A stretch of DNA of 5,205 nucleotides from an uncultured bacterium (GCA_903866285.1 CAIPMZ010000110.1:1-5205), one strand, 5' to 3'. Shown: positions 1 through 4,789, numbered from the stretch's first letter. The notes: generated by a model not told the origin, from the sequence alone. Translations and numbers: made by a program.

Positions 1-170
1 AATTGTAAATTTTCCACGCTAATATCTTCCGTATGCTCTTCATGGCCATCATGCGCCATGGAAATTAGCCCAATTTCAACCGAAACTTTTTCAACTTTTG
101 AAAGTCCCTTTTCTTTAACAACTGCCAAAACTTCGCCGACAATTTCTTTAGCCAATAAAAAATCATGCAT
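1..170 (-). CDS. hypA: Hydrogenase nickel-incorporation protein HypA (N-terminal part, runs off the left edge)
   Basis: Only the first 56 codons are inside the window. HypA is a small cytoplasmic metallochaperone that, with HypB, inserts nickel into the hydrogenase large subunit. The protein begins Met-His-Asp; the N-terminal MH(E/D) is the family hallmark, His2 being a nickel ligand. It continues with the usual amphipathic helix (LLAKEIVGEVLAVVKEKG, residues 5-22) and the strand VEKVSVEIG (26-34). After this the sequence is unusual: a His/Asp/Glu-rich stretch (HDGHEEH, residues 40-46) sits where many HypA proteins go straight into a short helix. The zinc-binding CxxC pairs expected in the second half lie outside the window. 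The ATG at 170 was chosen because it gives the MH start; a weak purine-rich site (GTAGAGAA) lies about 6 nt upstream. It follows the large-subunit gene in the same direction, 121 nt away, so it probably belongs to the hydrogenase operon. Confidence 0.88.
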   Translation of the reverse strand, partial: MHDFLLAKEIVGEVLAVVKEKGLSKVEKVSVEIGLISMAHDGHEEHTEDISVENLQ

Positions 171-178
171 GTATTTCT

Positions 179-285
179 CTACGAATTACGAAATAATACG
201 AATGTACGAAATCGCTTCGTTTTAAATTTAATAACAATTTTAATTTATTTCATATTAGTACATTCGTAAAATTCGTAATTCGTAG
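179..285. repeat. Long imperfect inverted repeat between large-subunit gene and hypA
   Basis: Left arm 179-207 and right arm 258-285 are reverse complements of each other over 28-29 nt, except for a 4-5 nt centre of the arm: both read ctacgaattacgaa, then a variable A/T core, then acgaatgtac when oriented alike. About 50 nt of A/T-rich DNA separates them and contains a small hairpin (acgaa-atcgc-ttcgt, 206-220). The right arm begins 6 nt after the large-subunit stop codon and the left arm ends 8 nt before the hypA start, so the element fills the whole gap. It could act as an mRNA processing or attenuation structure between the two genes, or be a non-autonomous palindromic repeat. The words gaattacgaa and aattacaaat recur in the repeats inside hypF. 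Confidence 0.8.
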
Positions 286-291
286 TGAACA

Positions 292-1554
292 CTAGTGGAC
301 CGCACAGCTAATGCAGGGATCATACGCGCGGATAAAGGCGCGCATTTTCTTTTCGCGAGACTTTTCATCAACGCCTAAGATCCCAGGAATAAAAGCGGCA
401 ATGTCATCTTCTAAATGCGTTAAAAACTGCGCCGTCGGCGTAATAATATTTACATTCTTAAGGTAGCCACTTTCATCAATATCTACCCAATAATACAACG
501 TTCCGCGCGGAGCTTCAATTGCGGCGGCGGCGGCTCCTGCCTGAACTTTATATTGCCCAGTAAGCGCCTTGGTTAAATCACACTGCGCCAACTGCCGAAG
601 CAAATGTCCAGATTCTTCAATGCAATGCAAAACTTCAGTCATCTGATAAAGGACGTTATGAAAAGGGTTAAAATCAGGCAAGTTAAAGTTAAGCGACTTT
701 AAATATTTCTTAGCTTCGTAACTTAATTTCTCACCTTGATTATTAATTCTGGCAATCGCGCCCACCATATAGCTAGTTTTCCCATCGGCTAGCACGCGCT
801 TGATAATTTCTTTCGGTCGTTGAAATTCATGAAAATTATTTTCAAATTGATCAACGCCGACGTGCAAACCTTTATTGGAAACTACGTCGCCATCATAAAT
901 AGCGTACTCACCCTTCATACTTAGACTAACGTATTCCGTTTCGCGTTTAAAGTCTGGAAGTTTAATCGTTTTAAAAAACGCGCCAAGTTCTAAAGCCACC
1001 GGTAAAATTTCTTCACTTTGGGCAATTAATTTCTGAATTTCCTCTAACGTTGGAACTTTTTTAAAACCGCCAACTTCGTTCGTGAGTGGATGCACAACGC
1101 GCCCGCCGATAATTTTAATAATTTCCATCCCATACTCACGAATCTTTACCGCCTTTTTAGTTTGCTCGGGATATTCGCTAACTAAATCTAAATCATTTTC
1201 AATGTCCAGAAAATCTGCCAGTGACAAAAAGAAAAGATGGAGCGCATGTGAATGGATAAACTGCGCATGTTCCATTACCCTGCGAAGCTTTACCGTTTCC
1301 TCGCTCACCTCGACTTTCATTGCATTTTCAATCGCTTTAATCGCCGTTAAATTATGCACCACCGGGCAAATTCCGCAAATCCGTTGCGCGATTGTTGGCA
1401 TATCCTTATAATACCTACCCACTAAAATTCCCTCGATTAACCGCACACCTTCTTGCACCTCAAACTTAGCGCTTTTTACATCGCCCTGCAGCACGCTCGC
1501 CATAAAGCCAGTGTGTCCCTCAATTTTTGCAATGTGATTTATTTTTATGTTCAT
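292..1554 (-). CDS. [NiFe]-hydrogenase large (alpha) subunit, group 3 type
   Basis: A 420-aa protein carrying the NiFe(CN)2CO active site, where H2 is split or formed; predicted cytoplasmic, with no signal peptide or membrane segment. All four nickel-ligand cysteines are present: RICGICPVVH (C60, C63, H67) near the N-terminus and DPCISCAVH (C414, C417, H420) at the end. Other family marks are IEGH (E12), SHALHLFFLSLADF (102-115), GGRVVHP (150-156) and EAPRGTL (347-353, with the active-site Arg350). The pattern fits FrhA/MvhA/HydA-type group 3 enzymes, most likely 3b; 3c is not excluded. The protein stops exactly at His420, so the C-terminal peptide normally removed by a maturation endopeptidase is absent. 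In the segment PTAQFLTHLEDDI a Phe (377) stands where I expect Asn in relatives. It lies 33 nt downstream of the small-subunit gene; no clear Shine-Dalgarno precedes the ATG, suggesting translation depends on the upstream gene. Confidence 0.95.
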   Translation of the reverse strand: MNIKINHIAKIEGHTGFMASVLQGDVKSAKFEVQEGVRLIEGILVGRYYKDMPTIAQRICGICPVVHNLTAIKAIENAMKVEVSEETVKLRRVMEHAQFIHSHALHLFFLSLADFLDIENDLDLVSEYPEQTKKAVKIREYGMEIIKIIGGRVVHPLTNEVGGFKKVPTLEEIQKLIAQSEEILPVALELGAFFKTIKLPDFKRETEYVSLSMKGEYAIYDGDVVSNKGLHVGVDQFENNFHEFQRPKEIIKRVLADGKTSYMVGAIARINNQGEKLSYEAKKYLKSLNFNLPDFNPFHNVLYQMTEVLHCIEESGHLLRQLAQCDLTKALTGQYKVQAGAAAAAIEAPRGTLYYWVDIDESGYLKNVNIITPTAQFLTHLEDDIAAFIPGILGVDEKSREKKMRAFIRAYDPCISCAVH

Positions 1555-1564
1555 AAAAAAGTTT

Positions 1565-1600
1565 TAAGGTTATAAAGTTCATAAAGTTTATAAAGTAAAA
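1565..1600. repeat. 9-bp tandem repeat spanning the small/large subunit junction
   Basis: Four successive 9-bp units on the plus strand: taaggttat, aaagttcat, aaagtttat, aaagtaaaa. The array forms most of the 33-nt gap between the hydrogenase genes and runs into the end of the small-subunit gene, where it encodes the last residues (NFTL) and the stop codon. It is similar in style to the A/T-rich short repeats inside hypF. Confidence 0.7.
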
Positions 1601-2361
1601 TTCTCACCTTGCTTCTTTTCCCAATCTTCAATATCATCCCGGAGTCCGAATATTTCGGTTGTGTTCTCAAACTCTTCATCGGTCATAATTTGTTTAAGGG
1701 TAGCTTTCATGGCTTTGACATTACCCTTGGGCCGTAGCCCGCGACAACCCTGGCAACCCATCCGAGCTGTGGGACAAACTGCATCGCAACCGCCTAAAAT
1801 CATCGGCCCGAAACAAGGCTTCTTTTCTAACAATAAGCAAGTGTTGCCTCGTTTCTTACATTCAATGCAAACTGGATTATCTGGAATTGTCGGAATCTGG
1901 CCAGCTAGGAGGAGTGGCAAATAATTTAAAAACTCTTCGCCGTTAATTGGACAACCTGGCAGCGTAAAGTCAACTTTCACAAAATTATCTACTTCCTGAA
2001 TATCTTCATTTTCAATCCCCTGGATATATTTATAAACATGCTTAACCGCAGTTTTCTTTTCGCGATAATTTTTAATTTCCGGAATTCCGCCCATCGCCGC
2101 ACAATTACCAATCACGACCAGTAGTTTACTACGCGCTCTTAATTTTAAAAGCGTCTTTTTATTCACTTCGGTAGCAGGATTACCTTCGACGAAAGCGATA
2201 TCCAGTAAGCGCCCATCGTCTTCCTCATCTTCTAGTAGTCGAAAGTCTACCATCTCCACCAGCTTAGCCACTTCTAAAAAGCGCTCACCCAAATCGAGCA
2301 AAGCAAACTGACAACCCTCACAAGAAGTTAAACTAACAATCGCTATTTTTGGTTTTTCCAT
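1588..2361 (-). CDS. [NiFe]-hydrogenase small (delta) subunit, MvhG/HydD-like
   Basis: A 257-aa iron-sulfur protein that passes electrons between the large subunit's NiFe site and an external partner. Proximal [4Fe-4S] ligands are recognisable: CEGC (C14, C17), GNCAAMGG (C87) and LPGCPI (C137). The C-terminal part has eight more cysteines: C165, C168, C175, C183 (NPVCIEC..NTC..KPC) and C192, C196, C203, C206 (GGCDAVCP..GCQGCRG), consistent with two further [4Fe-4S] clusters as in group 3b delta subunits and MvhG. There is no twin-arginine signal, so the enzyme is cytoplasmic. It is the first gene of the hydrogenase unit and is directly preceded by a promoter; the beta and gamma (Fe-S and flavin/NAD(P)-binding) genes that normally precede it in group 3b operons are not here. 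The ATG at 2361 gives a standard N-terminus (KIAIVSLTSCEGC) but has no Shine-Dalgarno. The last codons are formed by a tandem repeat. Confidence 0.95.
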   Translation of the reverse strand: MEKPKIAIVSLTSCEGCQFALLDLGERFLEVAKLVEMVDFRLLEDEEDDGRLLDIAFVEGNPATEVNKKTLLKLRARSKLLVVIGNCAAMGGIPEIKNYREKKTAVKHVYKYIQGIENEDIQEVDNFVKVDFTLPGCPINGEEFLNYLPLLLAGQIPTIPDNPVCIECKKRGNTCLLLEKKPCFGPMILGGCDAVCPTARMGCQGCRGLRPKGNVKAMKATLKQIMTDEEFENTTEIFGLRDDIEDWEKKQGENFTL

Positions 2362-2388
2362 TTGTGTTTATTTTATAAGTATAAAATT

Positions 2389-2397
2389 ATTATAGCA
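2389..2397 (-). promoter_or_regulatory. Extended -10 promoter of the hydrogenase genes
   Basis: Minus-strand TGCTATAAT is a perfect extended -10 element (TGn plus TATAAT at 2394-2389), ending 27 nt before the small-subunit ATG. No good -35 box is visible at the normal distance, which is common for extended -10 promoters. A start near 2382 would give a leader of about 20 nt with no Shine-Dalgarno. It overlaps one arm of the inverted repeat at 2393-2418. Confidence 0.6.
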
Positions 2398-2418
2398 CAA
2401 AATATACCTGTTGTGCTA
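2393..2418. promoter_or_regulatory. Candidate operator: perfect 8-bp inverted repeat overlapping the -10 box
   Basis: tagcacaa (2393-2400) and ttgtgcta (2411-2418) are exact reverse complements separated by 10 nt, a geometry (arm centres 18 bp apart) that suits a dimeric regulator binding two nearby major grooves. The inner arm covers the TG and first bases of the extended -10 element of the hydrogenase promoter, so binding would be expected to block transcription. The regulator is not identifiable from the window. Confidence 0.5.
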
Positions 2419-2457
2419 CCTATTAAAAAGTGACTTACGAAATATTTTTATCTATTT

Positions 2458-2484
2458 AAAAAGCTTGTTCAATTTTGAACAAGC
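2458..2484 (-). terminator. Rho-independent terminator of the 152-aa gene
   Basis: Perfect hairpin with 10-bp arms gcttgttcaa (2463-2472) and ttgaacaagc (2475-2484), followed in the minus direction by five Ts (complement of 2458-2462). It lies 66 nt after the stop codon of the 152-aa gene and about 60 nt before the hydrogenase promoter, separating the two transcription units. Confidence 0.7.
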
Positions 2485-2493
2485 AAATTTTCT

Positions 2494-2537
2494 CGAAGTT
2501 TAAGCTTCCAACCACCTTGCCGGAAGCTCAAATTTCG
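2494..2537. repeat. 16-bp imperfect hairpin downstream of the 152-aa gene
   Basis: Arms cgaagtttaagcttcc (2494-2509) and ggaagctcaaatttcg (2522-2537) pair over 16 positions with two imperfections, one a G-U wobble on either transcript, around a 12-nt loop. There is no T-run after it in the minus direction, so it is not itself a terminator. It sits 13 nt past the stop codon and next to the terminator hairpin, and may protect the mRNA 3' end. Confidence 0.6.
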
Positions 2538-2550
2538 ATAATTAACAAGT

Positions 2551-3009
2551 TTAGCTATCAAGATAAGCAAAACCTGTTCTATTTGTTAGGTATGGATTCC
2601 TCGGTTTATCCGAGAAGAGATCTATCATTCGCACTAAATCCCTAGTAACAAACATCCTTGCGCCATTAAGCGTTGGGTGCATTACAAAGAGACTATCCAG
2701 ACCAAATTCAGCCATTCGCTGATTTTCCATTAAAAAGCACAGCGCACAAGCATCAACATATTTTGGTATTTCACCAGGCGCTAGCTTTAAATCATCCGAG
2801 ACATCACTCATGCAAAATTTTTCTGATTCCGCATATGTTATTATCCGAAACTTACTGTTTGAAAGTTCGGCTTTTTTAACCATTAAACGGAGTAGCGTCT
2901 TAACACCTTGACCCACGACGGAACTCTCGCTTTCCATGCTAGCTATCCACCCAGCACCAGATTTTGACATCGCGCTGCAACTGAAAACATAAGCTCCTTT
3001 TCGCAACAT
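2551..3009 (-). CDS. Hypothetical protein, 152 aa, soluble, four cysteines
   Basis: I do not recognise this protein and assign no function. It has no signal peptide or membrane helix. Visible features are four cysteines (C11, C66, and a CALC pair C88/C91), a region rich in hydrophobic and basic residues (GVKTLLRLMVKK, 35-46), and a C-terminal part with MFVTRDLVRMIDLF (119-132) and NPYLTNRTGFAYLD. Coding is supported by a near-consensus promoter, a Shine-Dalgarno site and a terminator all arranged around it, and by an amino-acid make-up unlike the K/N/I-rich repeats nearby. I choose ATG 3009 over GTG 3015 (which would add MV) because AAGGAA ends 8 nt before the ATG but only 2 nt before the GTG. 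It lies between the hydrogenase unit and the divergent hypF, sharing the control region with hypF, so a link to hydrogenase regulation or maturation is possible but only inferred. Confidence 0.72.
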   Translation of the reverse strand: MLRKGAYVFSCSAMSKSGAGWIASMESESSVVGQGVKTLLRLMVKKAELSNSKFRIITYAESEKFCMSDVSDDLKLAPGEIPKYVDACALCFLMENQRMAEFGLDSLFVMHPTLNGARMFVTRDLVRMIDLFSDKPRNPYLTNRTGFAYLDS

Positions 3010-3017
3010 AACCACTG

Positions 3018-3023
3018 TTCCTT
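3018..3023 (-). promoter_or_regulatory. Ribosome binding site deciding the start of the 152-aa gene
   Basis: Minus-strand AAGGAA, 8 nt before ATG 3009 and 2 nt before GTG 3015, favours the ATG. It is the only clear Shine-Dalgarno site in the window; the small-subunit, large-subunit and hypF genes lack one. Confidence 0.65.
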
Positions 3024-3123
3024 TTTTTATTTTTAAAGATATTTTTTCCAGCAGAAAATTACTCTTACCAAATTACGTCCCGTTGGAAAAATGTTGCCAA
3101 TTATTAAAAAACTACGATGCTTA

Positions 3124-3152
3124 ATGATATAGCCCTTTAAGCCATTTGTCAA
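3124..3152 (-). promoter_or_regulatory. Sigma70-type promoter of the 152-aa gene
   Basis: Minus-strand TTGACA (3152-3147) and TATCAT (3129-3124) with exactly 17 bp between them: a perfect -35 box, five of six at -10 and ideal spacing. Transcription would start near 3117, giving an unusually long untranslated leader of roughly 108 nt before ATG 3009. I see no strong structure in that leader. Confidence 0.75.
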
Positions 3153-3189
3153 CCCTGGGCATTAACTATGACACCCTAGACATTAACTA
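3152..3189. promoter_or_regulatory. 17-bp direct repeat between divergent promoters (candidate activator site)
   Basis: accctgggcattaacta (3152-3168) and accctagacattaacta (3173-3189) match at 15 of 17 positions and are offset by 21 bp, two helical turns, so both face the same side of the DNA. The pair fills the space between the -35 box of the 152-aa gene (3147-3152) and the -35 box of hypF (3197-3202), the classic place for a shared activator of two divergent genes. Confidence 0.6.
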
Positions 3190-3196
3190 AGCTTAA

Positions 3197-3225
3197 TTAC
3201 CAAAAATCACTTCCAATGCTACAAT
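3197..3225 (+). promoter_or_regulatory. hypF promoter, predicted to give a leaderless or near-leaderless mRNA
   Basis: TTACCA (3197-3202), 17-bp spacer, TACAAT (3220-3225), preceded by TGC so that the -10 is of the extended type. The -10 box ends only 6 nt before the hypF ATG at 3232, so transcription would begin at or within a base or two of the ATG. This fits the absence of any Shine-Dalgarno sequence. Confidence 0.6.
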
Positions 3226-3231
3226 AAATAC

Positions 3232-4692
3232 ATGCAGGCATATCAAATCCCCAACATCTATCATAAAAAAGTTATTCTAGCCCTCGGCGCCGAGTCGGCT
3301 GGAAATTTTTCACTGTGGGAAAATGGCACCCTGCATTTTTCGCAAGATTTTGGAGATTTGGCAAACGAGCAAAATTTTTCAGATTTTAAAACCACCCTCT
3401 TAAAATTTTTTAAGGATCAAGAAATCAAACCTGATATCATTCTGTCTGATCTGCATCCACTTTTCGAAACTACTAAACTCGCCCAACAATTAGCGAAAAA
3501 ATATAAGGCGCAGTATTTTCCAGTTCAGCATCATCACGCCCACGTTTTTTCGGCGTTAGGAGAACAGATTATAGAACATGAAACATGGAGCATGGAGCAA
3601 AAACTAATCCATAACACACAAAATACAAACCCAACAGGTCTTTGCGAGGATGTACTCAGACAGGCAACTCCAGAACGTTGCCAAGCCCTGGATCGCCACG
3701 AATTTTCGAGTACAAAAATCCTCGCGATGACAAAAAGTGGCATATCTCATACAATTCTTGGGATTGCTTGCGATGGTACTGGCCTGGGAACGGATGGGAA
3801 AATTTGGGGAGGGGAAGTATTTAAAATGTCAAATGTCAAATATCAAATATCAAATAAAATTCAAGATTCAAAAATCAAAATTCAACGCATAGGGCATTTG
3901 GAAAATCAGGTTTTACTGGGAGGAGAAATGGCGATACAGGAACCAGCTCGATTTATCATTGCTATGATAAATAAATTTCCAATTTCCAATTTTCAATTTC
4001 CAATCAAATCTCAATTTTCAAATGTCAGAAACAAAAAACAACTAGCCTACGAACTGACAAAAAAATATTATTCAAAAAATGAATTTGAAGTGCTTTGGTC
4101 GCAACTTGAGCAAAATTTTAATTGCCTGGAGACTTCTAGTACTGCCCGCGTTTTAGACGCCGTTTCAGTTCTGCTTCGTTTTTCCAAAAACGAAAGACTC
4201 AGCAAACATGGACCGATTGCACTGCTTGAGGAAAATTCAACGAAACCATACTTAGACATAAAACCCAAAATTTCAAATTACAAATTACGAATTACAAACA
4301 ATATACAAGATACGGACATAAAACCCAAAATTTCAAATTGCAAATTACAAATTCCAAACGAATTACTTATTTTAAATACAACTTGTCTCTTTGAATATCT
4401 CATTAAAAACTTACATAAAGACAAAAAACGCCTAGCCGCCACGGCGCAAAAATATATTGCCGATGGAATGGTGGAAATCATAACAATATACAATAGACAA
4501 CATACAACAGACAATATACATAATACATCATACAAAATACATAATACATATTTTGCCTCCGGCGGCATGACCAACAACAAAATAATTTCCGAAACTATGG
4601 AAAAACAAGGTTTTTACTTGAATAAAAAAATCCCCCGCGGTGACGCCGGGCTTTCCTTCGGGCAAATTATGTTTTGTTTGCTGACAAAATAA
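3232..4692 (+). CDS. hypF: HypF C-terminal (Kae1-like carbamoyltransferase) domain protein, standalone, with repeat-derived insertions
   Basis: HypF makes the thiocarbamoyl group on HypE that becomes the CN ligands of [NiFe]-hydrogenase. Full HypF (about 750 aa) has acylphosphatase, zinc-finger, YrdC and Kae1-like domains; this 486-aa protein starts right at the Kae1-like domain (VILALGAES, 14-22) and lacks the rest. Conserved motifs are present in order: SDLHPLFETTKLAQQLA (72-88), metal-binding HHHAH (100-104), GIACDGTGLGTDGKIWGGEVF (177-197), GGEMAIQEPARF (230-241), TSSTARVLDAV (301-311), AATAQKYIADGM (402-413), FASGGMTNN (441-449) and DAGLSFGQ (471-478). The nucleotide-loop region HGPIALLEE (326-334) is diverged from the usual EGxAAxxLE. 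Extra length comes from five repeat-derived insertions in frame at about residues 115-169, 199-218, 248-265, 342-375 and 418-440. It has its own promoter, divergent from the 152-aa gene. An intact frame argues that it is functional, but a missing YrdC half must be supplied elsewhere if so. Confidence 0.9.
   Translation: MQAYQIPNIYHKKVILALGAESAGNFSLWENGTLHFSQDFGDLANEQNFSDFKTTLLKFFKDQEIKPDIILSDLHPLFETTKLAQQLAKKYKAQYFPVQHHHAHVFSALGEQIIEHETWSMEQKLIHNTQNTNPTGLCEDVLRQATPERCQALDRHEFSSTKILAMTKSGISHTILGIACDGTGLGTDGKIWGGEVFKMSNVKYQISNKIQDSKIKIQRIGHLENQVLLGGEMAIQEPARFIIAMINKFPISNFQFPIKSQFSNVRNKKQLAYELTKKYYSKNEFEVLWSQLEQNFNCLETSSTARVLDAVSVLLRFSKNERLSKHGPIALLEENSTKPYLDIKPKISNYKLRITNNIQDTDIKPKISNCKLQIPNELLILNTTCLFEYLIKNLHKDKKRLAATAQKYIADGMVEIITIYNRQHTTDNIHNTSYKIHNTYFASGGMTNNKIISETMEKQGFYLNKKIPRGDAGLSFGQIMFCLLTK
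3574..3598 (+). repeat. Short tandem repeat inside hypF (acatgg-type)
   Basis: Three imperfect copies of a unit like acatggagc (gaacatgaa, acatggagc, atggagc) in frame, encoding EHETWSMEQ. With the A/C-rich stretch that follows (to about 3630) it begins the longest insertion of the HypF domain, between HHHAH and GIACDGTG, where typical HypF proteins have only a short loop. Confidence 0.6.
3638..3739 (+). repeat. Palindromic repeat element A, inserted in frame in hypF
   Basis: Outer inverted repeat: gcgaggat then gtactc (3644-3657) against gagtac, four extra bases, then atcctcgc (3708-3725). Inner inverted repeat: ggcaac (3663-3668) against gttgcc (3677-3682) with an 8-nt loop. It starts gtctttgcgagg and ends cctcgcgatgacaaaa, the pattern of widespread bacterial interspersed palindromic repeats whose ends read roughly gtcattgcgagg. 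Translated, it yields about 34 residues ending SSTKILAMTKSG, a typical product of such repeats read through in frame. A second copy with the same left end and centre lies at 4790-4877. Confidence 0.75.
3825..3886 (+). repeat. A/T-rich short repeat array in hypF (tcaaat units)
   Basis: Runs of aatgtcaaatgtc, then atcaaatatcaaat, then variants of attcaa and aaaatc, all in frame. It encodes residues about 199-218 (MSNVKYQISNKIQDSKIKIQ), inserted between IWGGEVFK and RIGHLENQVLLGG, two segments that are close together in ordinary HypF proteins. Confidence 0.75.
3975..4026 (+). repeat. A/T-rich short repeat array in hypF (aatttcc units)
   Basis: Repeats of atttcca and attttca with variants, in frame, encoding residues about 248-265 (KFPISNFQFPIKSQFSNV) after GGEMAIQEPARFIIAMI. 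Ends with aatgtc, the same word that opens the array at 3825. Confidence 0.75.
4255..4374 (+). repeat. 60-bp tandem duplication in hypF built on attacaa units
   Basis: Copies begin at 4255 and 4315 with gacataaaacccaaaattt; over the first 44 nt they differ at only four positions, then diverge. Because 60 is a multiple of three the frame is kept and a 20-residue segment is doubled: DIKPKISNYKLRITNNIQDT (342-361) and DIKPKISNCKLQIPNELLIL (362-381). Each copy contains caaattac-type words like those in the inverted repeat at 179-285. Confidence 0.85.
4482..4551 (+). repeat. A/C/T-rich short repeat array in hypF (atacaa/ataatacat units)
   Basis: Repeats of atacaat, agacaa and ataatacat in frame, encoding residues about 418-440 (TIYNRQHTTDNIHNTSYKIH and NTY). 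It is placed between the helix ending ADGMVEII and the strand leading to the conserved SGGMTNN motif, a surface loop in this fold. Confidence 0.75.
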
Positions 4693-4729
4693 CTAATACT
4701 GAATTAACTAAATCAGTGCTATATTGTGA

Positions 4730-4744
4730 CGGAGCTAAGCTCCG
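4730..4744 (+). terminator. Small GC-rich hairpin after hypF, possible weak terminator
   Basis: Arms cggagc (4730-4735) and gctccg (4739-4744) with a taa loop, 37 nt past the hypF stop. No T-run follows, so a role in termination is uncertain; it could instead be a short palindromic repeat. Confidence 0.3.
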
Positions 4745-4789
4745 GGATAGTAAACTACAACTAATTAAGTTAAGTTTGTATAAGTTCCT

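Noticed and set aside
1082..1924. Plus-strand open frames opposite the hydrogenase genes
   Set aside because: They are antisense to genes with clear catalytic motifs and have no promoter or ribosome site; ordinary shadows of real coding DNA.
3825..4551. Repeats in hypF considered as a CRISPR array
   Set aside because: Units are very short, A/T-rich, irregular and contiguous, without constant repeats separated by unique spacers; they are in-frame coding inserts.
3232..4692. hypF as a decaying pseudogene
   Set aside because: Despite the repeat inserts the frame is intact, has a promoter, and retains HHHAH, CDGTGLGTDG, SGGMTNN and DAGLSFGQ; decay would be expected to break the frame.
4697..4725. 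Possible plus-strand promoter downstream of hypF (TGCTATATT at 4717-4725)
   Set aside because: The -10-like word has no matching -35 box and no gene follows it, so it is probably chance in A/T-rich DNA.
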